The notes beneath the pieces were generated by a model. That model did not search any database, was not told the DNA's origin, and was given only the letters and a program-made list of their open reading frames with translations. The translations under genes were made by a program, and so were the position numbers. From NCBI GenBank assembly GCA_016282415.1, contig JAEEKO010000037.1:1-6955 (forward strand): a stretch of 6,955 bases of DNA, given 5' to 3'. Positions 1 to 4,577 of the stretch are shown one piece after another. Position 1 is the stretch's first letter; each line of letters begins with the position of its first letter. The DNA is from Caryophanales bacterium. Its GTDB lineage: Bacteria > Bacillota_I > Bacilli_A > RF39 > UBA660.

Positions 1-1
1 A

Positions 2-187
2 AAAGAAATATCACCACATACAATTCGTCATACTTTTGCAACCATTCTTTTAAAAAATGGAGCCGATTTAAGAGTGATTCAAGAACTTCTTGGACATTCT
101 GATATTAAAACTACTCAAATATATACGCATTTAATAAAAGAACAATTAAAAAAGGAATACTTAGATAAGCATCCCCGAAATCAATAA
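2..187 (+). CDS. Xer-type tyrosine recombinase, C-terminal fragment (runs off left edge)
   Basis: Only the last 61 residues are in the window; the reading frame is open from base 2 to the TAA at 185-187. The fragment carries the end of the tyrosine recombinase catalytic domain. It has the H-x-x-R-H box (HTIRHTFAT, visible residues 6-14), the LGHSDIKTTQIYTH block with the second conserved His, and the nucleophilic Tyr in IYTH (visible residue 41). These enzymes cut and rejoin DNA through a 3'-phosphotyrosine. The tail, ending in KHPRNQ, matches the HPR-type ends of chromosomal XerC/XerD proteins, which resolve chromosome dimers at dif. The fragment alone cannot separate XerC from XerD or fully exclude a mobile-element integrase, and no att site or other phage gene is seen here. 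It converges on the small gene at 196-309 with only 8 nt between the stop codons. Confidence 0.93.
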   Translation, partial: KEISPHTIRHTFATILLKNGADLRVIQELLGHSDIKTTQIYTHLIKEQLKKEYLDKHPRNQ

Positions 188-195
188 TAGCAATA

Positions 196-309
196 TTATT
201 CCATATTATTTTTAGAATTCATAGAATTAGCATTATTTTTGCTATTTCTTTTTTTTGAACTTCTACTATTGCAGTTTGATTTACTATTTCTACTATTTGT
301 ATTTTTCAT
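196..309 (-). CDS. Small basic Asn/Ser/Lys-rich protein of unknown function (37 aa)
   Basis: This 37-codon ORF is too short for routine ORF calling but has a very good ribosome binding site: GGAGGT (315-320), 5 nt before the ATG at 307-309. The protein starts MKNTNSRNSKSNCNSRSS and is built almost entirely of Asn, Ser, Lys and Arg, with one Cys and two internal Met. It has no hydrophobic segment, so it is not a membrane peptide and is unlikely to form a conventional globular core. Low-complexity Asn/Ser/Lys-rich mini-proteins occur in low-GC Gram-positive genomes, but I do not recognise a named family. A nucleic-acid-binding or spore/coat-type role would be a guess. It is transcribed divergently from the metal transporter and convergently with the recombinase. 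The main alternative is a chance ORF in A-rich DNA, which the ribosome binding site argues against. Confidence 0.6.
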   Translation of the reverse strand: MKNTNSRNSKSNCNSRSSKKRNSKNNANSMNSKNNME

Positions 310-392
310 AATTTACCTCCCATTAATAGTATTAACCATTAATTAGATTTCATAATTAGTAAATCTTGGTAATATGATTTAATGGTGATTTG
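310..392. promoter_or_regulatory. Divergent intergenic region between small gene and ZIP transporter
   Basis: This 83-nt gap holds the ribosome binding sites of both flanking genes: GGAGGT on the minus strand at 315-320 and GGTGAT on the plus strand at 384-389. Promoters for both must lie here or in the neighbouring coding ends. Several TAAT/ATTA-rich candidates exist (for example CATAAT at 351-356 on +), but none has a well-placed -35 partner. I therefore do not assign exact boxes, and I see no convincing Fur or Zur operator. Confidence 0.35.
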
Positions 393-1106
393 ATGGTTAA
401 AGCCTTAATTCTAACTACTACAGCTGGCTTAAGTTCCATGGTGGGATTTATCTTAACGTATTTCAAAATATCTAAAAAACAAGAAAATAATATAATTTTA
501 ATAGCATTAGCAAGTTCCTTAGTAATTATGTTATACATAAGTATTTTTGATTTAATTCCCTATGGTTTTATTAATATTAATTATAATATCATAATTACTA
601 GTATCCTGATCATTAGTGGAGTAGGGATAGTTAAATTTACCAGTCATAATGATGAATTAAATCTCTATCAAATTGGTATTATTTGTATGATTACTTTAAT
701 GTTACATAATATACCGGAAGGAATTATAACATTCATGAGTAATATTACTAATGAATCAATTGGAATTAAAATGACCATAAGTATTTTAATCCATAATATT
801 CCGGAAGGAATCTGTATTGCAATCCCAATTTATTTTAGTACCATGAATCGATTTAAAAGTTTTATCTATACTTTTATTGCAGCAATTAGTGAACCTCTTG
901 GGGGAATCATATTCTATTTATTATTTAAAAACTATATTAGTTATCATATCATTTATTACTTATCGATAATAGTTGGGGGAATGATGATTGAACTGAGTAT
1001 TAATAAATTATTAAATAAATGTTTAAAGTTTGAGAATAAAAGAGGATTGAATATAGGTTTATCAATTGGGTTATTAATCATTCTATTAATGAGTATATTC
1101 ATTTGA
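393..1106 (+). CDS. ZIP-family divalent metal transporter (ZupT-like)
   Basis: This 237-residue polytopic membrane protein likely imports a divalent metal such as Zn2+, Mn2+ or Fe2+ across the cytoplasmic membrane. The family signature is clear: H105-N-I-P-E-G110 in one helix and H134-N-I-P-E-G139 in the next, the two metal-site helices of ZIP proteins, then E167-P-L-G-G171 in the following helix. The early segment MLYISIFDLIP (46-56) corresponds to the conserved MLYVSF-E-LP helix, with Asp replacing the usual Glu. About eight hydrophobic helices fit the family. The His-rich cytosolic loop seen in many ZIPs is absent, which makes it slightly short. I chose ATG 393 over the adjacent TTG 390 because GGTGAT (384-389), matching the 3' part of the ribosome binding consensus, is spaced 3 nt from the ATG. 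The stop is TGA. Metal specificity cannot be read from the sequence. Confidence 0.9.
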   Translation: MVKALILTTTAGLSSMVGFILTYFKISKKQENNIILIALASSLVIMLYISIFDLIPYGFININYNIIITSILIISGVGIVKFTSHNDELNLYQIGIICMITLMLHNIPEGIITFMSNITNESIGIKMTISILIHNIPEGICIAIPIYFSTMNRFKSFIYTFIAAISEPLGGIIFYLLFKNYISYHIIYYLSIIVGGMMIELSINKLLNKCLKFENKRGLNIGLSIGLLIILLMSIFI

Positions 1107-1318
1107 AAATAGATACTAGTTAACATAATATATATTATACGAATTAACAATATTATCAATTAAGAACTCCTTTATATGATAATTTATACTACTAATTTAT
1201 ATTAAATTTAATATATTATTTAATTCATAATTATTTAAATAATTATTAAAAAGTTTTTTATTGTATATTATATATAAATTATTATTTATTATTTTATTAA
1301 ATTATCTATTTATTTAGA
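1107..1318. other. Extremely AT-rich non-coding stretch
   Basis: No supported gene lies here. From 1181 to 1330 I count only 7 G/C bases in 150. A perfect 20-bp A/T palindrome, ATAATTATTTAAATAATTAT, lies at 1227-1246, with a T6 run at 1254-1259. This could act as a weak terminator for the transporter gene, but an all-A/T stem is poor evidence. The remainder may serve as an AT-rich upstream element for the promoter at about 1297-1324. On the minus strand an AAGGAG (1167-1172) precedes a TTG at 1159, but the ORF it opens is antisense to the transporter and is not believed. Confidence 0.6.
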
Positions 1319-1324
1319 TATAAT
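1297..1324 (+). promoter_or_regulatory. Candidate promoter of the 1331-1637 RNA
   Basis: A perfect -10 box, TATAAT, lies at 1319-1324. The best -35 is a poor match, TTAAAT at 1297-1302 (16-nt spacer), within a very AT-rich tract that could help as an UP element. A start about 7 nt downstream falls near 1331, just at the first repeated structural unit. In such AT-rich DNA a TATAAT can arise by chance, so the support is the position relative to the structured block and its terminator. Confidence 0.45.
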
Positions 1325-1327
1325 ATT

Positions 1328-1377
1328 TTTTCATTTGAGATGGATAAACTATCACTTAATTGATTCTCAATCGAAAA
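1328..1377 (+). repeat. Structural repeat unit 1 of 3
   Basis: The outer stem pairs 1328-1340 with 1365-1377 (TTTGAGA against TCTCAATCGAAAA), with a 2x2 internal mismatch. Immediately inside the 5' arm is a 4-bp hairpin, GATA (1343-1346) / TATC (1350-1353), loop AAC. An 11-nt A/T-rich linker (1354-1364) then leads to the 3' arm. It shares GAGATGG, TATCA and TCGA-AAATAC with units 2 and 3. If transcription starts near 1331 the outermost few pairs are lost. Confidence 0.5.
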
Positions 1378-1384
1378 TACAAAC

Positions 1385-1418
1385 CTCCCCTTTTCTTCAA
1401 ATTGGTAAGTAGGGGGAG
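1385..1418 (+). other. C-rich/G-rich hairpin within the candidate RNA
   Basis: CTCCCCTT (1385-1392) pairs with AGGGGGAG (1411-1418) over 8 bp including one G-U, with an 18-nt loop. These are nearly the only G/C runs in the block apart from the terminal hairpin. The C-rich arm extended to 1394 (CTCCCCTTTT) is also a perfect 10-nt complement of AAAAGGGGAG at 1621-1630 in the terminator. The G-rich arm (1413-1419) is a perfect 7-nt complement of ACTCCCC at 1601-1607. Two mutually exclusive pairing schemes are therefore possible. Confidence 0.5.
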
Positions 1419-1424
1419 TGAAAC

Positions 1425-1472
1425 TTTTAAACGAGATGGTATATTTATCAGTTATTAAGATTTCGATTGAAA
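1425..1472 (+). repeat. Structural repeat unit 2 of 3
   Basis: The outer stem pairs 1425-1437 (ending ACGAGAT) with 1460-1472 (starting ATTTCGAT); one pair is mismatched and two are G-U. The inner hairpin is GGTA (1438-1441) / TATC (1446-1449) with loop TATT, followed by a 10-nt linker (1450-1459). The change of the base before GAGAT from T (unit 3) to C here keeps pairing with the same G in the 3' arm, which suggests maintained structure. Confidence 0.55.
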
Positions 1473-1487
1473 TTATTATTTTTCAAA

Positions 1488-1535
1488 TTTAAATTGAGAT
1501 GGTAAATATATCATCTTTTAATATTTCGATTTAAA
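1488..1535 (+). repeat. Structural repeat unit 3 of 3
   Basis: This is the most regular copy. The outer stem pairs 1488-1500 (TTTAAATTGAGAT) with 1523-1535 (ATTTCGATTTAAA), 13 continuous pairs including two G-U. The inner hairpin is GGTA (1501-1504) / TATC (1509-1512) with loop AATA. The 10-nt linker occupies 1513-1522. Unit starts are irregularly spaced along the window, so this is not a CRISPR-like array. Confidence 0.55.
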
Positions 1536-1557
1536 ATACGTTTTAAGCTTAATTCAC

Positions 1558-1595
1558 ATAAAAACGATTATTTATACTAACCATAAATAATCGTT
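1558..1595 (-). terminator. Rho-independent terminator of the orphan gene pair
   Basis: Read on the minus strand, AACGATTATTTAT and ATAAATAATCGTT form a perfect 13-bp stem (1563-1595) with a 7-nt loop. It is followed at once by TTTAT, giving a run of five T with the last stem bases. It lies about 40 nt beyond the stop codon at 1636-1638 and ends the minus-strand transcription unit. On the plus strand it lacks a T-tract and would simply be an internal hairpin of the candidate RNA. Confidence 0.8.
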
Positions 1596-1600
1596 GTCCT

Positions 1601-1637
1601 ACTCCCCTCTTTTTATGGTTAAAAGGGGAGTTTTATT
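1601..1637 (+). terminator. Rho-independent terminator on the plus strand
   Basis: ACTCCCCT (1601-1608) pairs with AGGGGAGT (1624-1631), extended by three T-A pairs past a bulged C at 1609, with a loop around TTATGGTT. It is followed by TTTTATT (1631-1637). Read on the minus strand the hairpin is followed by AGGACAACG with no T-tract, so it is directed to the plus strand. Its T-tract overlaps the stop codon of the convergent gene at 1636-1638. The presence of a plus-strand terminator implies plus-strand transcription arriving here, either from the candidate RNA or from far readthrough of the transporter gene. Confidence 0.75.
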
Positions 1638-2619
1638 ATAAATTTAATTCTTTATATTTTTTAACTTCAATACCATTTAAATTTAATATTCTAATTAATC
1701 CATCATCAAATGAATCAAAACGATAAATATATTGTTTACTATTTAAATCAATTAATAAATCCTTATACATAACTAATTGCATATTAGCTAAATTTTTAGC
1801 ATTAGATTCATTATTATATTTAGCAGGTTCACTATAAAGCTTCCCTACTTCACTACTAAGCATTTTTTTAATAATATGATCATATAAAAGATTATTAAAA
1901 TCTAAATCTAACGTTGAATAACAGTTTTCAATATTATTATCAAGGTTTAATACTTCAGGATCAAAATATAAATCTAATAAGCGTTCTTGATCTTCCTTAT
2001 TTAATGATTTATAAACATCATATGGATTATTTAAAATCATTGCTTTAACATAAGTTCTTTTAAATTCATCCGATAATTTACTAGTTTTATTAATAATTGC
2101 TTGAACATCATTAGTATATTTTTTATTTTTACGAGAATCATCATTACGAATTACACATAAAAAAGACTTTTTATTTTCATCTACTATCCCAGATCCTTCT
2201 AAATCGTGCATTTCAATAAGCATATCTAAATCATCATAAGTAAAATCTAGTTGTACAATTGAAGTCACTTTTAAATACATTGTCATACGATCAGCATAAG
2301 ATTCAGAGGATGGAATTTCTAAATTATTAATAGAAGATCCATAATAAGTAATTGTACTATCATTAAGTTTAAAATAACGAATTAAGAATGAAGCAAAGTT
2401 TAATGCATGACTATAAGTAACATTAGATAGTACTTCTTCCACACGAGAAGTAAGGTTGTTAATATTATGAAGCTTAACGGAATACAATCCATCCTTATTT
2501 TTAGAGAATGATAAAAATACCTTATTTAATTTTAAATAATTATTATCTTTTAATATTCCATCATTTCGATGAATTAAATAATCACGATATAATGATAAAA
2601 AATATTCACGATAGTTCAT
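1636..2619 (-). CDS. Hypothetical protein, second gene of the orphan pair (327 aa)
   Basis: I do not recognise this protein. It is a 327-residue soluble-looking protein with no signal peptide or membrane helix, starting MNYREYFLSLYRDYLI. It is rich in Asn, Asp, Lys and Leu. A beta-looking first third (KVFLSFSKNKDGLYSVKLHN at about 33-52) precedes a mostly helical, charged second half. No nucleotide-binding P-loop, metal-binding His/Cys cluster or nuclease signature is visible. The ATG at 2617-2619 is preceded by AAGAAGG (2627-2633) at a 7-nt spacing, and the site touches the stop codon of the upstream gene. The intergenic gap is 13 nt, so the two genes are almost certainly co-transcribed and translationally coupled. 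The gene ends in the 1558-1595 terminator. Base composition resembles its neighbours, giving no sign of recent transfer. Confidence 0.88.
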   Translation of the reverse strand: MNYREYFLSLYRDYLIHRNDGILKDNNYLKLNKVFLSFSKNKDGLYSVKLHNINNLTSRVEEVLSNVTYSHALNFASFLIRYFKLNDSTITYYGSSINNLEIPSSESYADRMTMYLKVTSIVQLDFTYDDLDMLIEMHDLEGSGIVDENKKSFLCVIRNDDSRKNKKYTNDVQAIINKTSKLSDEFKRTYVKAMILNNPYDVYKSLNKEDQERLLDLYFDPEVLNLDNNIENCYSTLDLDFNNLLYDHIIKKMLSSEVGKLYSEPAKYNNESNAKNLANMQLVMYKDLLIDLNSKQYIYRFDSFDDGLIRILNLNGIEVKKYKELNL

Positions 2620-2632
2620 AACAATACCTTCT

Positions 2633-3649
2633 TTATTTTACAAAATATTCACTAAAATAATCACGTTCTAATGTTTTAGCTATACCAGTTTTACCGTAAG
2701 GTCTAAAGTTGTTTTCAAAACTATAAGAGAAATCTGGGTTATTAATAAAGTTAATAACCGCATTAATTAATAATTCTTTAGCAATAATGAGATCAGCTAA
2801 CTTAACATTATATATTGATGCTAAATGCATTAATGTATAATAATTAGCATCGTTAGCACAATAATAAGATGTAATTAAAATGATCATACAATCTAAAATG
2901 TGTTGCGGAATATTTCCTTTTTCTTTTAATATGTTTACTACACGTCCACTAATCTCTAAAATACTTTTAGGATCATCAGTATTATCAAACCCATTTAAAA
3001 TATTAAAATCGATAATTGCCGGATCAACAAATTGAACATGTCCCCCTACCCCTTTATTATCAATATTTTCAACAATTTCAAAACGATTAGGAGTTACATG
3101 ATTATAAAAGTAAGTATAAACGCCATCACTTTTAATAGCTGATAAATCACCATTATAATCATCAATAAAGCCATCAGGATTTCCAAAAACTCTTAAAACA
3201 CGGAAATTATTTTGCTTTAAAAAGTCACATTTTTTTGCTTCTTCTTCATTTAAAACAAGCGTATTATAAGTCTTAACCCAATCAGCAGTAGTATTATTAC
3301 GATAGGATACTTGTAATCGAGTTAATACTCTCGTTAAAGTACTATCAGCTTGAACAAGCGCTTTACTAAAATTACCATTATGTTCTTTTAGTAATAATAG
3401 TGCTTCTTTAATATATCTTGGATTGTATTCAAGCCCAATATTATACATATAGGTTCTTAAACCACCAATTGAATCATAAGGATTATTTTGTTCATTAAAA
3501 GTACCTTTTTCGGTTTCACTTATGCTTAATTTTTTAAAATTTATTTCACCAATTTTCTTAACAGCATTTTCGGATACTAAATAGTCATTACTAAAAGATT
3601 GTTTAGTTTCTTCATCAGTTAAAAAACGATAGTATGTCTTCTTTTCCAT
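2633..3649 (-). CDS. Hypothetical protein, first gene of the orphan pair (338 aa)
   Basis: This 338-residue protein is not one I recognise. It starts MEKKTYYRFLTDEETKQSFS and has no signal peptide or obvious transmembrane helix; a hydrophobic helix near 255-265 (CMIILITSYYC) is short and probably buried. Residues about 70-115 look helical (RYIKEALLLLKEHNG...STLTRVLTRLQ). The middle contains Gly/Asp-rich loops (FGNPDGFIDDYNGD), and the C-terminal third is helical with LADLIIAKELLINAVINF. No catalytic motif can be assigned. The start is supported by GGAGGG (3656-3661) 6 nt before the ATG. A terminator-like hairpin (3662-3691) sits directly upstream, so expression may depend on partial readthrough from the HTH gene or on a promoter inside that gene's 3' end. 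It is coupled to the following gene by a 13-nt gap. Confidence 0.88.
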   Translation of the reverse strand: MEKKTYYRFLTDEETKQSFSNDYLVSENAVKKIGEINFKKLSISETEKGTFNEQNNPYDSIGGLRTYMYNIGLEYNPRYIKEALLLLKEHNGNFSKALVQADSTLTRVLTRLQVSYRNNTTADWVKTYNTLVLNEEEAKKCDFLKQNNFRVLRVFGNPDGFIDDYNGDLSAIKSDGVYTYFYNHVTPNRFEIVENIDNKGVGGHVQFVDPAIIDFNILNGFDNTDDPKSILEISGRVVNILKEKGNIPQHILDCMIILITSYYCANDANYYTLMHLASIYNVKLADLIIAKELLINAVINFINNPDFSYSFENNFRPYGKTGIAKTLERDYFSEYFVK

Positions 3650-3661
3650 TCGTAACCCTCC

Positions 3662-3691
3662 AATAAAAAAGTACGTTTATTAACGTACTTT
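3662..3691 (-). terminator. Terminator (or operator dyad) after the HTH gene
   Basis: AAAGTACGTT and AACGTACTTT form a perfect 10-bp stem with a 4-nt loop (3668-3691). On the minus strand the hairpin is followed by TTTATT, giving a run of six T. The HTH gene's TAA (3690-3692) overlaps the start of the stem. It lies between the HTH gene and the ribosome binding site of the next gene, so it can terminate or attenuate transcription into the orphan pair. The same 24-bp dyad could also be a protein-binding operator; the sequence does not decide. Confidence 0.7.
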
Positions 3692-4466
3692 AAACTTTTC
3701 TACTTTCAATTTCAGCAATCTTCTCAAATACTTCTGCTGCATTCTCATTGGTTATTTCAGTATAACCTAATTCATTTAAAGCTTGTACTTTGTTTGTTTT
3801 TAATTCTTGTGTACGTGATAAGCGATCTTCATTTTTCTTAGCAATTTCTGCAACCCAGTTATTATGATTTTCAATTAATTTACTCTTAGAAGCACCACCA
3901 TTATTATATAATGTTAAAGCAGTATATAAGATTGATTCAAAGATAAATTGTTTATCTTCATCAAATTTATATTCTTCTGGAGAAGTAAATCCCGTAGTTT
4001 TAGACATGTAACCTAAAATATATTTAATTTCAGGAACATTGTCCATAGCTTGAATTAAATGATATAAGTATTTAATGGCATAGAAACTTTCTTCATTATT
4101 TCCATCACCTAAGAATTTTTCTTTAATTAAATAAGCTATATCACCAATTAATTCTTGTTCATCTTTTGATAAACCTTTTAAATCAAATTGGTTATCAATT
4201 TCATAACTATTTTTAACACCTTGATTTAATCTATTTTCAACAGCCATTAAATATTCCGTATTAATTTTAATACTTGCAATACTATCATCACTGCCATCTT
4301 CGATATCTAATAATTTGAATAAAAGTAATTTCTTTTCCTTAGGCCATTTATTAATATCATCTAATTCTAAATAGTTATATACCATTTGTCTAGATACACC
4401 TAAATACTTTGCTAATCTTACTTTTGATATTCCTAATTCTTGGAATATATCTTTTAATGCTTTCAA
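3690..4466 (-). CDS. HTH (XRE-like) DNA-binding regulator with a novel C-terminal region, TTG start
   Basis: This probable transcriptional regulator has about 258 residues. The N-terminus has a helix-turn-helix of the Cro/CI (XRE) type: ISKVRLAKYLGVSRQMVYNY at about 13-32, with the recognition helix around SRQMVYNY. The rest (about 60-258) is a charged, helical region with no family I recognise, and it lacks the S24 LexA/CI peptidase serine-lysine signature. The longer ORF begins at ATG 4484, but that ATG has no ribosome binding site, and the promoter at 4495-4524 would start transcription almost on top of it. AAGGAG (4472-4477) lies 5 nt before TTG at 4464-4466, so I place the start there. 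It follows the mnmA terminator and precedes two orphan genes, so control of those genes or of itself is a reasonable inference. Confidence 0.85.
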   Translation of the reverse strand: MKALKDIFQELGISKVRLAKYLGVSRQMVYNYLELDDINKWPKEKKLLLFKLLDIEDGSDDSIASIKINTEYLMAVENRLNQGVKNSYEIDNQFDLKGLSKDEQELIGDIAYLIKEKFLGDGNNEESFYAIKYLYHLIQAMDNVPEIKYILGYMSKTTGFTSPEEYKFDEDKQFIFESILYTALTLYNNGGASKSKLIENHNNWVAEIAKKNEDRLSRTQELKTNKVQALNELGYTEITNENAAEVFEKIAEIESRKV

Positions 4467-4494
4467 GAAAACTCCTTCTTTCATTTACACAATT

Positions 4495-4524
4495 ATTATA
4501 CTTTACTTAACAGACAACTGTCAA
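4495..4524 (-). promoter_or_regulatory. Near-consensus sigma-A-type promoter of the HTH gene
   Basis: On the minus strand, TTGACA (4519-4524) and TATAAT (4495-4500) are both perfect consensus hexamers separated by 18 nt. Transcription would begin near 4488, leaving a short leader that contains AAGGAG and the TTG start at 4464-4466. This is the best promoter in the window. Confidence 0.85.
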
Positions 4525-4528
4525 CTGT
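4515..4528 (-). promoter_or_regulatory. Tandem 7-bp repeat overlapping the -35 box (possible operator)
   Basis: ACAGTTG occurs twice head to tail (minus strand, 4522-4528 then 4515-4521), covering the -35 hexamer of the HTH gene promoter. A short GACA/TGTC inverted repeat lies at 4513-4522 in the same place. A regulator bound here would block RNA polymerase, so autoregulation by the HTH protein is plausible, but this is inferred from position only. Confidence 0.4.
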
Positions 4529-4538
4529 AAACGCATGT

Positions 4539-4577
4539 AAAATAAAAGAAAAACTATGATAAATACCATAGTTTTTC
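4539..4577 (-). terminator. Rho-independent terminator of mnmA
   Basis: GAAAAACTATG and CATAGTTTTTC form a perfect 11-bp stem (4548-4577) with an 8-nt loop. On the minus strand it is followed by TTTTATTTT (4539-4547). The mnmA stop codon TAG (4554-4556) lies inside the 3' arm. It separates mnmA transcription from the HTH gene promoter immediately downstream. Confidence 0.8.

Larger units (their letters stand above)
1331..1637 (+). ncRNA. Candidate structured non-coding RNA, about 300 nt, unknown family
   Basis: The block differs sharply from the flanking A/T DNA and contains ordered inverted repeats throughout. In order it holds three related stem/hairpin/linker units (1328-1377, 1425-1472, 1488-1535), a C-rich/G-rich hairpin between the first two (1385-1418), a 13-bp hairpin (1563-1595) and a terminal hairpin with a T-tract (1601-1637). 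The imperfect pairs in the repeated units are largely G-U when read as + strand RNA and would be A-C mismatches in the minus strand, so the fold has a polarity favouring this strand. A TATAAT box sits just upstream. The only ORFs starting inside the units are very short (7-18 codons) and lack ribosome binding sites. No + strand gene follows, so it is not an obvious leader or riboswitch. It does not show the hallmark sequences I know for tmRNA, RNase P, SRP or 6S RNA. Its function is unknown; transcription is inferred, not seen. Confidence 0.5.

Noticed and set aside
185..201. Bidirectional terminator between recombinase and small gene (AATAAT/ATTATT)
   Set aside because: The stem is only 6 A/T pairs and no clean T-tract follows on either strand, so it is too weak to call.
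356..538. Minus-strand 60-codon ORF antisense to the transporter start
   Set aside because: It has no ribosome binding site of note, overlaps the transporter and its upstream region, and looks like a shadow frame.
1104..1112. UGA read as tryptophan (Mollicute code 4)
   Set aside because: The transporter frame would gain only two residues before TAG. The MnmA tryptophans checked use TGG, and no gene here needs an internal TGA to be decoded.
956..1159. Minus-strand ORF of 67 codons starting at TTG 1159 with AAGGAG at 1167-1172
   Set aside because: Most of it lies antisense to the well-supported ZIP transporter. Its Ile/Asn-rich product is what antisense AT-rich membrane gene sequence gives. 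The ribosome-site match is taken as chance.
1339..1532. Short peptides starting at the ATG in each GAGATGG of the repeated units
   Set aside because: They are 7, 18 and 11 codons long, differ in sequence and length, and lack ribosome binding sites; the shared ATG reflects the shared RNA motif.
1328..1535. CRISPR array
   Set aside because: The three copies are diverged, irregularly spaced (unit starts 97 and 63 nt apart), and their similarity is in a fold rather than an exact repeat; no cas gene is present.
1328..2619. Type III toxin-antitoxin (repeat RNA antitoxin plus toxin)
   Set aside because: In those systems the repeats are close tandem copies upstream of a same-strand toxin gene, usually with a terminator between. 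Here the next gene is on the opposite strand and converges on the RNA.
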